In this document: positions 9,072-16,731 of the stretch, one piece after another
Numbering within the stretch: the first letter of the stretch is position 1
Layout: the number at the start of each line of letters is the position of its first letter
NCBI RefSeq assembly: GCF_025725665.1
Contig: NZ_CP107009.1
Coordinates: 4,278,001-4,342,000 of the forward strand
Direction of reading: 5' to 3'
Length of the DNA stretch: 64,000 nt
Source: Halomonas sp. LR3S48
GTDB lineage: Bacteria > Pseudomonadota > Gammaproteobacteria > Pseudomonadales > Halomonadaceae
Translations under genes and position numbers: made by a program
Notes under the pieces: model-generated
Told to the model about the DNA's origin: nothing
What the model saw: the letters and a program-made list of their open reading frames with translations, nothing else
Databases searched by the model: none

Positions 9072-9275
9072 CTAACCGGGCGGTCCGGGAGGTCCCGCAA
9101 AGATCTGGAAGATCCACACGGCGAAGCCGTAGCCAGAGACTACGAGCACGGCGAGGATCGGAAACAGGATGCCGGCGAGAAACAGGAAGACCAGCAGTTC
9201 CCGCTTCTTTTGCTGCCGCTCTTCGGGCGTTTGCGGCTTGGGCTTTCGGCTAGGCTTGTCGAGCGTTCTTTGCAT
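9072..9275 (-). CDS. napE: NapE small membrane protein
   Basis: The 67-residue product has a basic, proline-rich N-terminus followed by one long hydrophobic helix (about residues 30-57) and ends in a PPGPPG tail. NapE proteins are about 60 residues with one transmembrane segment and head nap operons in Pseudomonas and Paracoccus; their function is unclear. The ATG at 9275 fits that length. I see no strong ribosome-binding site, so the start is less certain than the identity. Confidence 0.8.
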   Translation of the reverse strand: MQRTLDKPSRKPKPQTPEERQQKKRELLVFLFLAGILFPILAVLVVSGYGFAVWIFQIFAGPPGPPG

Positions 9276-9384
9276 GAATCGGCACCAGAGCGAGACGTCT
9301 TGTACTACCGTAGGAAGCAAAGAGGTATTGCGCAAACCGGATTCAAGCTCGCTCAGCATCCAGGAAATAAGCAGGAGCAACGGA

Positions 9385-9894
9385 ATGAAAATCTTTCTCT
9401 CGAAGGGCTCGACTTTCCTAGCGGTTGCGCTGGCCTGCCTGCTGGCCGGTCCTCCGGCCCTGTCGCAGGAAGGCGATGACCGTGAAGCGATCCAGGCCAG
9501 CCTGCGGGCCCTGCATCAGCATCAGGCCGACCTGGCGGAGCTGGCCGAGGAGCGTGCCGAGGATGACGAGGTCGTCCAACTGGCCAACACGCTGCGGCGC
9601 GACCATGCCATCCTCGACGAGTGGCTGGCCGAGGCCAGCGAGAACAGCGACACCCCGCACGACGAACACGCCCTCCACGACCGCGAGGCCTTCGAAGCGT
9701 TGCGCGAGCTGGAAGGCGAGGCGTTCGACGAGACCTTTCTGTCCTACCAGATGGAGCTGCACATGGCCGCGATCGAGTACCTGGAGCAGAACCGCCCCAA
9801 GGGGGACGAACAGCTCGACGAGTTCAACAACCACCTGCTCGTCACCCACGAGACGCTACTCGTCAATAGCGAGCTGATAGACTCGTTGCTCTAA
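9385..9894 (+). CDS. Secreted ferritin-like DUF4142-type protein
   Basis: The 169-residue product has a signal peptide (MKIFLSKGSTFLAVALACLLAG, cleavage near PALS-Q), then an acidic, almost wholly alpha-helical domain. Conserved-looking histidines and acidic residues are arranged as in DUF4142 (predicted exported four-helix proteins): RRDHAILDEW and ELHMAAIEYLEQN. The ATG at 9385 follows AGGAG (about 9373-9377) and starts the signal peptide; the longer upstream frame is spurious. It diverges from napE, 109 bp away. Function is unknown; periplasmic location is inferred. Confidence 0.7.
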   Translation: MKIFLSKGSTFLAVALACLLAGPPALSQEGDDREAIQASLRALHQHQADLAELAEERAEDDEVVQLANTLRRDHAILDEWLAEASENSDTPHDEHALHDREAFEALRELEGEAFDETFLSYQMELHMAAIEYLEQNRPKGDEQLDEFNNHLLVTHETLLVNSELIDSLL

Positions 9895-9949
9895 GGGGGA
9901 GTGTCGTGCCAGGGCCCGCTGCCGTGGGGTACGACAACGGGCACCAGGT

Positions 9950-10393
9950 TCAGGCGCGCTCGGCGGCGCGGATCACGGCATCCAGCGCGGCCAGGTAGCC
10001 CTGGCTGCCGAGGCCGGCGATCACGCCATCGGCGCGCAACGAGACGTAGGAGTGGTGACGGAAGCTCTCGCGCTTGTGCACGTTGGAGAGATGCACCTCG
10101 ATCACCTTGCCCTCGAAGGCGTTGAGCGCATCGAGAATGGCCACCGAAGTGTGGGTATAGGCGGCGGGGTTGATGACGATCGCCGCGGTGCCATCCTCAC
10201 GCGCGGCGTGAATGGCGTCGATCAGCACACCCTCGTGGTTGCTCTGTAACGCCTTGATGTCCCAGCCGTTGACGGCGGCTTTCTCGTACAGCGCGTTGTT
10301 GATGTCGTTCAGCGTCTCACGGCCGTATATTTCGGGCTGGCGGGTACCCAGCAGGTTGAGATTGGGGCCGTGCAGGATCAGGACCTTGTTCAT
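9950..10393 (-). CDS. aroQ: Type II 3-dehydroquinate dehydratase
   Basis: The 147-residue protein begins [20 protein letters not shown], the signature N-terminus of type II dehydroquinases including the catalytic Tyr-loop region (RQPEIYG). It also has SNHEG and the NPAAYTHTS and EVHLSN segments. It dehydrates 3-dehydroquinate to 3-dehydroshikimate in the shikimate pathway. Length is typical. The start at 10393 is fixed by family alignment; the upstream frame extension runs into glnE. It lies 40 bp after glnE on the same strand. Confidence 0.96.
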   Translation of the reverse strand: MNKVLILHGPNLNLLGTRQPEIYGRETLNDINNALYEKAAVNGWDIKALQSNHEGVLIDAIHAAREDGTAAIVINPAAYTHTSVAILDALNAFEGKVIEVHLSNVHKRESFRHHSYVSLRADGVIAGLGSQGYLAALDAVIRAAERA

Positions 10394-10433
10394 CGCTATC
10401 TCTCTCGGGGGAACGGAATCGGGCGGGTGAGAC

Positions 10434-13415
10434 TCATGCCTGCGGCTCCAGCAGCCGCTGCCAGGCATCGATCACCGCCTGGCGGTGGGCGCGGAAATCG
10501 GCGTCGCGGCCGCGGGCGGGCTCGCGGGTCAGCGAGGCGCGATGCGCGGTGCTGCGCAAGGCCAGGTAGGCCTCGCGCAGGCGCTGGCACTCTTCGGCGG
10601 GCAGCCGGCCGGTGCTCTCCAGGGTCTCGAGGATGCGCATGTTGTCGCTCCACTGCAGCAGCTCGGGTGTCTCGTGGCCCATGGAGAGCACCGCGAACTG
10701 GCACAGGAACTCGATGTCGATCATGCCACCGGGGTCGTGCTTGAGGTCGAACTCGCCCTGCCCGGCCTTGCCACCCAGGTGGTCGCGCATCTTCTGGCGC
10801 ATCTTCACCACCTCCTCGCGCAGCGCCAGGCAGTCGCGCTCGCACCCGAGAATCTCGCGGCGCACCGCATCGAAGCCCTCGGCCAAGCGCGGGTGGCCGG
10901 CCACCACACGGGCGCGCACCAGCGCCTGATGCTCCCAGGTCCAGGCTTCGCGGCGCTGGTAGTCGCCGAAGGCATCGAGCGTGGTGGCCAGCAGCCCGGC
11001 GTTGCCCGAGGGGCGCAGGCGCATGTCAACTTCGTAGAGGGTCCCGGCCGGGGTGACCGCGGTAAGCAGGTGAATGATGCGTTGTCCCAGGCGTGTGAAG
11101 AACACCGGGGTGTCGATGGGCCGCGCGCCGTCGGTCTCGCCCTGGGAATCGGCATCGTGAATGAAGACCAGGTCGAGGTCCGAGCCGTAGCCCAGTTCGA
11201 TGCCCCCCAGCTTGCCGTAGCCGACGATCAGGAACTCCGGCTCGGCTCCGGCACGCGAGCCGTCGCGGCGCCGCGGATAGCCGTGCTTGCGCACCAGGTG
11301 GCGCCAAGCCATGGCCAGCACCTTCTCCAACAGCACTTCGGCAATATAGGTGAGATAGTCGCTGACCTTCATCAGGTGCCGGGTACCGGCGATGTCCGAG
11401 GCGGCGACGCGCAGCACGTGAGCGTGCTTGAACACGCGCAGCGCCTCGAGCTGGGCCTCCTCGTCATCCTCCGGGATACGCCCCAGGACTTGGCGCAATT
11501 CGTCGGCCAGACGTGCCTTGTCGGCCGGGGTGTAGAGCGTATCCGGCGTCAGCAACTCGTCGAGCAGCAGCGGGTAGCGGGCCAACTGCTCGGCGATCCA
11601 GGGGCTGGCACCGCACAACCCCATCAAGTGGCTCAGCGCCTCGGGGTTCTCGCGCAGCAGCGCCAGGTAGGCGGTTCGCCGCAGCACCGACTCGATCAGC
11701 GGCAACACCCGTTCAAGCGCGGTATCGGGTGTGTCGCTTGCGGCCACGGCGTCCAGCAGCAGTGGCATCAGCGCCTCGAGTCGGTCGTAACCGATGCGCT
11801 GCATGGATTGCACCTGGCGCGACTGGCGCAGGGTCGTGAGGCGCCGCAGTGCCATCTCGGCCTGCTCGAAGCCCACCTCGGCGAGCATCGTCTGCGCCTC
11901 CTCGGCCTCGAGCTCGCCGCACCACAGCGCGCGCCACTCCTCGAGTGACAGGGCCCCCACCCCCGGAGCCTCGCTCGACTCCTCAACCTCCTCCTCGGGG
12001 TCGGCGATCACCGCGTCGAAGTGGTCGCGTACCCGGCTGCGCACCTCGTCGAGCCGCGCCACGACCGCCGGCCAGTCCTCCATGCCCAGCGCCTGGGCGA
12101 CGCGCTCGCGGTCGAGGTCGTCATCGGGCAGGCTCTGGGTCTGGCGATCCTCGAGCGCCTGCAGCGCGTGCTCGAGGTCGCGCAGGAAGACGTAGTCGGG
12201 CTCGAGCTCATCGACCACACTCTGCGGCAGCAGACCAAGCGCGGGCAGGCGTGCCAGGGCGGTACGCAGCGAGGTGACCTGCAGCTCGGTATCGCGTCCG
12301 CCGCGGATCAACTGGAAGGCCTGCACCACGAATTCCACTTCGCGGATACCGCCGGGGCCGAGCTTGATGTTGGCCTGCATGCCGCGGCGTTTGACCTCGC
12401 GGTTGATCAGCGCCTTCATCTCGCGCAGCGATTCGATGGCGCCGAAGTCGAGGTATTTGCGATAGACGAAGGGCCGCAGGTTGCCGAGCAGCTCGCTCCC
12501 GGCCCCCAGGTCGCCGGCCACTGGCCGCGCCTTGAGCAGGGCGTAGCGCTCCCACTCCCGGCCCTGGTCCTGATAATAGGCCGCCAGCGAACTGAAATTG
12601 CCGACCAGCGGGCCGCCTTCGCCCAAGGGTCGCAGGCGCATGTCGACGCGAAAGGCGAAGCCGTCGGCGGTGACCGCATCCAGCGCGGCGATCAGCCTCT
12701 GCCCCAGCTTGGTGAAGTACTCCTGGTGTTCGAGCGACTTGCGCCCGCCCTCGGTCTCGCCCTTCTCGGGGTAGGCGAAGATCAGGTCGATATCCGAGGA
12801 GAGGTTGAGTTCACCGGCGCCGAGCTTGCCCATGCCCAGCACCACCAGGCGCTGCTCGCTGCCATCGGCGCGCGGCGCCGGGCGCCCCCAGCGCGGCTCG
12901 AGGTGCGCCTCGAGCCAGCCCAGCGCCCCTTCGAGACACACCTCGGCAAGCCGCGACACAGAGGCGGCCGTGGCCCACATGTCGGTGCCCGCCGGTCGCG
13001 TCAGGTCACGCCAGACGATGCCCAGCATGCGCGCCCGGCGGAAGCGGCGCAGCGCCGCGTGCAGGGCGGCCTCGTCCTCGGCGCTCTCCAGCCGCTCCGC
13101 CAGCCAGGCGCCGAGCGTATCGGCGCCCGGGGCTGTATCGAGCTCGCCGTTGGCATCGAGGTGCTGCAACCAGTCAGGGTAGCGCACCAGCGTATCGGCC
13201 GCGAAGTCGGAAATGGCGATGACGCGCGCCAGTTGGCGCCGACGCTCGGGATCGAGCCCCTGCCAGTTCTCCGACGGGAGTTCCTGGCCGGTCATCTCGG
13301 CAACGCTGTCGCTGCGTGCCAGGCTTTCGCCGAGACGCTGCCAGGCCTTCTCCAGTGCAGGCACGAGTGCGGGGGGAAGATCGACGGCGGGCAGGAAGTC
13401 ATCGGGTAAGGGCAT
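10434..13415 (-). CDS. glnE: Glutamine synthetase adenylyltransferase/deadenylylase
   Basis: The protein is about 993 residues from an ATG at 13415 ([17 protein letters not shown]). It has the two-headed GlnE layout: an N-terminal nucleotidyltransferase domain with [17 protein letters not shown] and a C-terminal one with [18 protein letters not shown]. Each carries the metal-binding D-x-D pair, and PII-interacting and linker regions lie between. It adds and removes AMP on glutamine synthetase in response to nitrogen status. The frame is open further upstream to 13502, but the extension has no family resemblance. It ends 40 bp before aroQ. Confidence 0.95.
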   Translation of the reverse strand: MPLPDDFLPAVDLPPALVPALEKAWQRLGESLARSDSVAEMTGQELPSENWQGLDPERRRQLARVIAISDFAADTLVRYPDWLQHLDANGELDTAPGADTLGAWLAERLESAEDEAALHAALRRFRRARMLGIVWRDLTRPAGTDMWATAASVSRLAEVCLEGALGWLEAHLEPRWGRPAPRADGSEQRLVVLGMGKLGAGELNLSSDIDLIFAYPEKGETEGGRKSLEHQEYFTKLGQRLIAALDAVTADGFAFRVDMRLRPLGEGGPLVGNFSSLAAYYQDQGREWERYALLKARPVAGDLGAGSELLGNLRPFVYRKYLDFGAIESLREMKALINREVKRRGMQANIKLGPGGIREVEFVVQAFQLIRGGRDTELQVTSLRTALARLPALGLLPQSVVDELEPDYVFLRDLEHALQALEDRQTQSLPDDDLDRERVAQALGMEDWPAVVARLDEVRSRVRDHFDAVIADPEEEVEESSEAPGVGALSLEEWRALWCGELEAEEAQTMLAEVGFEQAEMALRRLTTLRQSRQVQSMQRIGYDRLEALMPLLLDAVAASDTPDTALERVLPLIESVLRRTAYLALLRENPEALSHLMGLCGASPWIAEQLARYPLLLDELLTPDTLYTPADKARLADELRQVLGRIPEDDEEAQLEALRVFKHAHVLRVAASDIAGTRHLMKVSDYLTYIAEVLLEKVLAMAWRHLVRKHGYPRRRDGSRAGAEPEFLIVGYGKLGGIELGYGSDLDLVFIHDADSQGETDGARPIDTPVFFTRLGQRIIHLLTAVTPAGTLYEVDMRLRPSGNAGLLATTLDAFGDYQRREAWTWEHQALVRARVVAGHPRLAEGFDAVRREILGCERDCLALREEVVKMRQKMRDHLGGKAGQGEFDLKHDPGGMIDIEFLCQFAVLSMGHETPELLQWSDNMRILETLESTGRLPAEECQRLREAYLALRSTAHRASLTREPARGRDADFRAHRQAVIDAWQRLLEPQA

Positions 13416-13502
13416 GGCAACGGGCCTTGTCGCAGCTGGGTCACCCTCAGCATATCGAAGGCGCCGGCTGTGCGGCACCCCTGAACCGGGGCGTTGCGGC
13501 AT

Positions 13503-13874
13503 TCAGCCGAAGAATTTCTGCCAGGCGAGCAGCCCCCAGGTCAGGCCGGCGGCCAGCAGCGCGATCATTACCGCCGCCGAGCCAATGTCCTTGGCGCGCC
13601 CCGACAGTTCATGGTGCTCGGTGCCGATGCGGTCCACCACGCTCTCGATGGCACTGTTGATCAGCTCCACGGTGAGCACCAGCAGGCAGCTGCCCACCAG
13701 CAGGATCCACTCCACCGGTCCCGAGCCGACCCACCAGGCCAGCGGCAGCATGACCACGCACAGGGCAAGTTCCTGCCGGAACGCCGTCTCGTGGCGAAAG
13801 GCGAATTTGAGCCCCTTGAGCGAGTAGCCCGTGGCATCGAAGAGGTGCCGCCAACCGGTACGTGCTGGTTTCAT
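13503..13874 (-). CDS. dgkA: Diacylglycerol kinase (prokaryotic DgkA)
   Basis: The 123-residue integral membrane protein has three hydrophobic helices and the DgkA active-site sequence VELINSAIESVVDR near residue 70. Length equals the E. coli enzyme. It phosphorylates diacylglycerol released during membrane-derived glucan synthesis and returns it to phospholipid synthesis, which suits an osmotically active organism. It lies between dacB and glnE on the same strand; the stop is 87 bp before the glnE start. Confidence 0.94.
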   Translation of the reverse strand: MKPARTGWRHLFDATGYSLKGLKFAFRHETAFRQELALCVVMLPLAWWVGSGPVEWILLVGSCLLVLTVELINSAIESVVDRIGTEHHELSGRAKDIGSAAVMIALLAAGLTWGLLAWQKFFG

Positions 13875-13904
13875 CGTCTCGCTATCCTTACTTGCGGGTA
13901 GACG

Positions 13905-15380
13905 TCAGTGCGCTTCGATCATGCGCTCCAGATCCTGGGTCAAGGGATCCAGCACCTGGGCCCAGTTGAGCCAGGGCGTGGAAGCGGTACCGTTGACCAA
14001 TACCGTGAACACACCCCAGCGCCCCGAGCGGGTACGGAAGTACCCGCTGGCGGCGCGCACCGCATGGGGCTGGTTGAGAGTGCCGGTCTTGAGCATGAGG
14101 TGGTCCTGGACCAGCGGCGAACCACGGCGAATGAAGCGCGACACGCCGTTGGACGGCGACTGGAAGCTGGCGACGAAGCTGGGAAACAGCGACGAGCGGT
14201 GGAACATGCTCTCCAACAGCGTGTTGGCGCCCTGTGCCGAGGTACGGTTCTCGGTGGTCAGGCCGCTGCCGCTGAACATGATCACCGGGCCGTGATCGGG
14301 TAGCCCGGCCACGTAGTCCTGGATCGCTTCCCCTGCCTGGAGCAGGGTCGCCCGGGGTGTATCGACCAGATTGAGCGCGAGCACGTCAGCCATGAAGTTG
14401 TTGGAGTAGTTCATGACGTGCAACAGCAGCTCCTGTAGCGACTTGCCTTCCACTTCTGCCAGGGAGCGGGCGGAAGCGGGAGGTGGCTCGATGCTGGTGG
14501 CATAGCCATCGCCGATGGAAATTCCGGCCTGTTCGAGCATGGCCGTGAGGGTACGCGCCGTCTGGCGAGCAGGGTCGCCGCTGGCACGATAGACGTCACG
14601 AGGCGCGGCATCGAGCGCGATGTGACCGCGTAGCAGCATGACATCCCCCTCTTCGCGAGTGACGCGCTCGGCGCTGAACTCGGTGCCGGTCCCGGCCGCG
14701 CGCGTTTCGACCTGGTTGTCGATGCCCACGATCAGCGACTGGCTGTCGCAGCTGGTGACCCGAGCCGGCTCGCCCGACACCCCAGGAGCCACGTTGACGC
14801 ACCAGTTGCCATGGTTGACCCCGGCCGACGAGAGCAGCGCACTGTAGCTGTTGGCGGCGCGCGACTGGGCCTCGCAGCGATCGGTGGTGATGCACTCCAC
14901 CGGGCCGAAGCGCCACTGGCTTACCACGAGGCGCCCTTCGATCTCGCGCACGCCGGCCTGATGCAGCCGCTGTGCCAATCGCCACAGATCCTCGCTGGCC
15001 AGCGCAGGGTCGCCACCACCATCGAGTATCAGGTCACCGCGCAATATGCCGCTGGCGTCGAGGTCGGCAGTACTGACCAGTCGCGTGGTGAAACGATGCT
15101 GGGGGCCCCAGCGGTCTAGCGCCGCCGCCGCCAGGTAGGCCTTGGATACCGACGCCGGCGATAGCTGGCGCTGCGGCTCGATGGCACCCAGCACCTCGCC
15201 GGAGCGCCCGCCGTCCCCCAGCAGCCGGACCTCGGCGCTGATCTGAAAGCCCTTCTCGAGCATTTTTTCCAGCTCCGGAAAACCTGTCGCGGAGGCGGCC
15301 AGGGGGAGCCATAATCCTAGGAACAGAGCCAGGCAACCCAGCCTGACGGCAGCAATCGATAGCATCTCGGTCAAACCCAT
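13905..15380 (-). CDS. dacB: D-alanyl-D-alanine carboxypeptidase/endopeptidase (PBP4 type)
   Basis: The 491-residue protein has an N-terminal signal peptide and the three penicillin-binding motifs: SVSK (SxxK, near residue 80), SNN in MNYSNNFMAD (SxN, near residue 330) and KTGTLN (KTG, near residue 430). The large insertion between SxxK and SxN is typical of class C PBP4/DacB. It trims or cleaves peptidoglycan cross-links in the periplasm. A second in-frame ATG at 15365 would shorten the signal peptide and is equally plausible. Confidence 0.92.
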   Translation of the reverse strand: MGLTEMLSIAAVRLGCLALFLGLWLPLAASATGFPELEKMLEKGFQISAEVRLLGDGGRSGEVLGAIEPQRQLSPASVSKAYLAAAALDRWGPQHRFTTRLVSTADLDASGILRGDLILDGGGDPALASEDLWRLAQRLHQAGVREIEGRLVVSQWRFGPVECITTDRCEAQSRAANSYSALLSSAGVNHGNWCVNVAPGVSGEPARVTSCDSQSLIVGIDNQVETRAAGTGTEFSAERVTREEGDVMLLRGHIALDAAPRDVYRASGDPARQTARTLTAMLEQAGISIGDGYATSIEPPPASARSLAEVEGKSLQELLLHVMNYSNNFMADVLALNLVDTPRATLLQAGEAIQDYVAGLPDHGPVIMFSGSGLTTENRTSAQGANTLLESMFHRSSLFPSFVASFQSPSNGVSRFIRRGSPLVQDHLMLKTGTLNQPHAVRAASGYFRTRSGRWGVFTVLVNGTASTPWLNWAQVLDPLTQDLERMIEAH

Positions 15381-15401
15381 CCAACGCCCATCGAATCCGG
15401 T

Positions 15402-15731
15402 TCAATGGGCGGAAACGCGTGAAAAGAGCTGGATCACCACCACACCGGTAATGATCAGGCCGATGCCCAGCACGGCCGGCAGGTCGGGCCTCTGGCCGTA
15501 CACCACGGCACCGACCATGGCCACCAGCACGATACCCAGGCCGGCCCAGATTGCATAGGCGATGCCGACCGGGATGGTGCGCAGCACCAGCGACAGCATG
15601 AAGAAGGCGATAAAGTAGCCGACCACCACCACCAGGCTGGGGCCAAGCCGGGTAAAGCCATCGGTGGCCTTGAGCGCACTGGTCGCCACGACTTCCGCCA
15701 CGATCGCCAGCGCCAGGTAGATGAATGCCAT
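15402..15731 (-). CDS. emrE: Small multidrug resistance (EmrE/Qac-type) exporter
   Basis: The 109-residue protein has four transmembrane helices. The essential SMR glutamate is at residue 13 (IVAEVVATSALK), and the EmrE-like signatures GFTRLGPS and GIAYAIWAGLGI are present. The pattern fits the Qac/EmrE subtype, exporting lipophilic cations by proton antiport, better than guanidinium-exporting Gdx proteins. Its ATG shares one base with the stop codon of the TrmB-family gene upstream (TGATG), so the two are translationally coupled. Confidence 0.88.
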   Translation of the reverse strand: MAFIYLALAIVAEVVATSALKATDGFTRLGPSLVVVVGYFIAFFMLSLVLRTIPVGIAYAIWAGLGIVLVAMVGAVVYGQRPDLPAVLGIGLIITGVVVIQLFSRVSAH

Positions 15732-16438
15732 CAGCCAACCTCCTTTGCACCGCCCGGGACGAGCTGCGGCGCGTAGGGCAAATCTGCTACCAGGCGCCAG
15801 AGAGACTGACCGCTCAAGTGGTACTTGCGTTCAAAGGGCGTCAGGTATCGCTCGCCGGGAACGAAGGTTTCCACCGCGGCGTCAATGCCGGTGACCTGCC
15901 TGAGCGCCTGGGCGAACTCCTCCACGTAGAGCTGCCAGTTGGAGCGCAATTCCAGCCGGCCGCCAAGCGCCAGGATCACCGGCAGCACCGGGTGGCCATG
16001 CCAGCGCTGCTTGAGGTGCGCCGACTTGGGATAGGGATTGGGATAGAGCAGGTAGTGCCGCGCCGGCTGCCAGCCGGCGGCCAGCGCCAGTCGCCAGAAG
16101 TCCACCAGGTCGGCGCGTACCAGCAGGGCGTTGCCCCCCACCTCGCCATGCTCCCGCGAGAGCCGATCGGCACTGCGATCCACGCCGATGACCAGGTGAT
16201 CGTCGAAACGGGCAGCCAGTTGCCGCGTCGACAGCCCCACGCCGCAGCCGGCATCGAGGATCAACGGGTGTCGCCCACCGTCGCGCTCGTACCAGGCACG
16301 GGCGCGATCGAACGCCTCGAGCGTATGCTCGGCTACGGGCTTGCGCAGAGGATGACTCAGGGCGCGCTCGACCCTTCGTGCAATGTCCTTGTGCGGGCCG
16401 AGCTGGTTGGTGGCGATGGCACGGGAAGTGGCATGCAT
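15731..16438 (-). CDS. trmB: TrmB-family SAM-dependent methyltransferase
   Basis: The 235-residue protein has a Rossmann SAM-binding motif (LILDAGCGVGLSTRQLA, near residue 60) followed by a conserved acidic residue in VIGVDRSADRL. TrmB-like features include LYPNPYPK (motif IV region) and FERKYHLSGQ near the C-terminus. TrmB makes 7-methylguanosine at position 46 of tRNA. The sequence is somewhat divergent from canonical TrmB, so a related tRNA methyltransferase is possible. A promoter and intrinsic terminator on the same strand lie 65-165 bp upstream, suggesting leader control. The SMR pump gene is coupled downstream. Confidence 0.78.
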   Translation of the reverse strand: MHATSRAIATNQLGPHKDIARRVERALSHPLRKPVAEHTLEAFDRARAWYERDGGRHPLILDAGCGVGLSTRQLAARFDDHLVIGVDRSADRLSREHGEVGGNALLVRADLVDFWRLALAAGWQPARHYLLYPNPYPKSAHLKQRWHGHPVLPVILALGGRLELRSNWQLYVEEFAQALRQVTGIDAAVETFVPGERYLTPFERKYHLSGQSLWRLVADLPYAPQLVPGGAKEVG

Positions 16439-16504
16439 GGCGGAAGCGGTTCGGTAGCGGACGAACTGGCCATTCTAGCAGCCATGACGCAGCAGGCGAG
16501 GGGC

Positions 16505-16536
16505 AAAAAAAAGGCGCACCCAATATCGGGAGCGCC
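16505..16536 (-). terminator. Intrinsic terminator upstream of trmB (minus strand)
   Basis: On the minus strand GGCGC-T-CCC (16536 to 16528) pairs with GGG-T-GCGCC (16521 to 16513) around a six-base loop. Eight U follow directly (16512 to 16505). It is one of the best intrinsic terminators in the window. No minus-strand gene ends here. It sits only about 60 nt downstream of a minus-strand promoter and 67 bp before the trmB start. Confidence 0.75.
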
Positions 16537-16571
16537 CACATACCCACTCGTATGACTCAAACAGCGTCGAC

Positions 16572-16600
16572 AGCATAACCCTTCTCGCGCCTTTTTTCAA
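16572..16600 (-). promoter_or_regulatory. Sigma-70 promoter reading toward trmB
   Basis: On the minus strand TTGAAA (16600-16595, 5 of 6 to consensus) is separated by exactly 17 bp from TATGCT (16577-16572, 4 of 6). The predicted start is near 16565, which gives a leader of roughly 60 nt before the terminator at 16536-16505. Confidence 0.55.
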
Positions 16601-16644
16601 ACGTTTGTTTTATCCTTCTCGGTCAGAACTTGCACCGCACGCCC

Positions 16645-16674
16645 ATGACGGCGTCCCGAGGCGGGTGCTATGAT
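16645..16674 (+). promoter_or_regulatory. Candidate fabY promoter
   Basis: TATGAT at 16669-16674 is a good -10 hexamer. ATGACG at 16645-16650 (4 of 6 to TTGACA) lies 18 bp upstream. The TTG start of fabY is 58 bp downstream. It is back-to-back with the trmB-directed promoter. Confidence 0.4.
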
Positions 16675-16731
16675 CTTCTCCCTTATATCTTCATTACTGA
16701 CTCGCACGAACAGCACAACGAGGAAAGCGGC

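Noticed and set aside
9276..9384. A NarL/NarP-like heptamer TACCTCT (minus strand) and TTGCGCAA near napE
   Set aside because: A single 7-mer matching TACYYMT is expected by chance, there is no 7-2-7 partner, and the palindrome does not match FNR (TTGAT-N4-ATCAA).
16439..16571. Guanidine riboswitch upstream of the trmB-SMR pair
   Set aside because: Only one strong hairpin is present, its loop is not ACGR, and the SMR protein looks like the EmrE/Qac subtype rather than Gdx.
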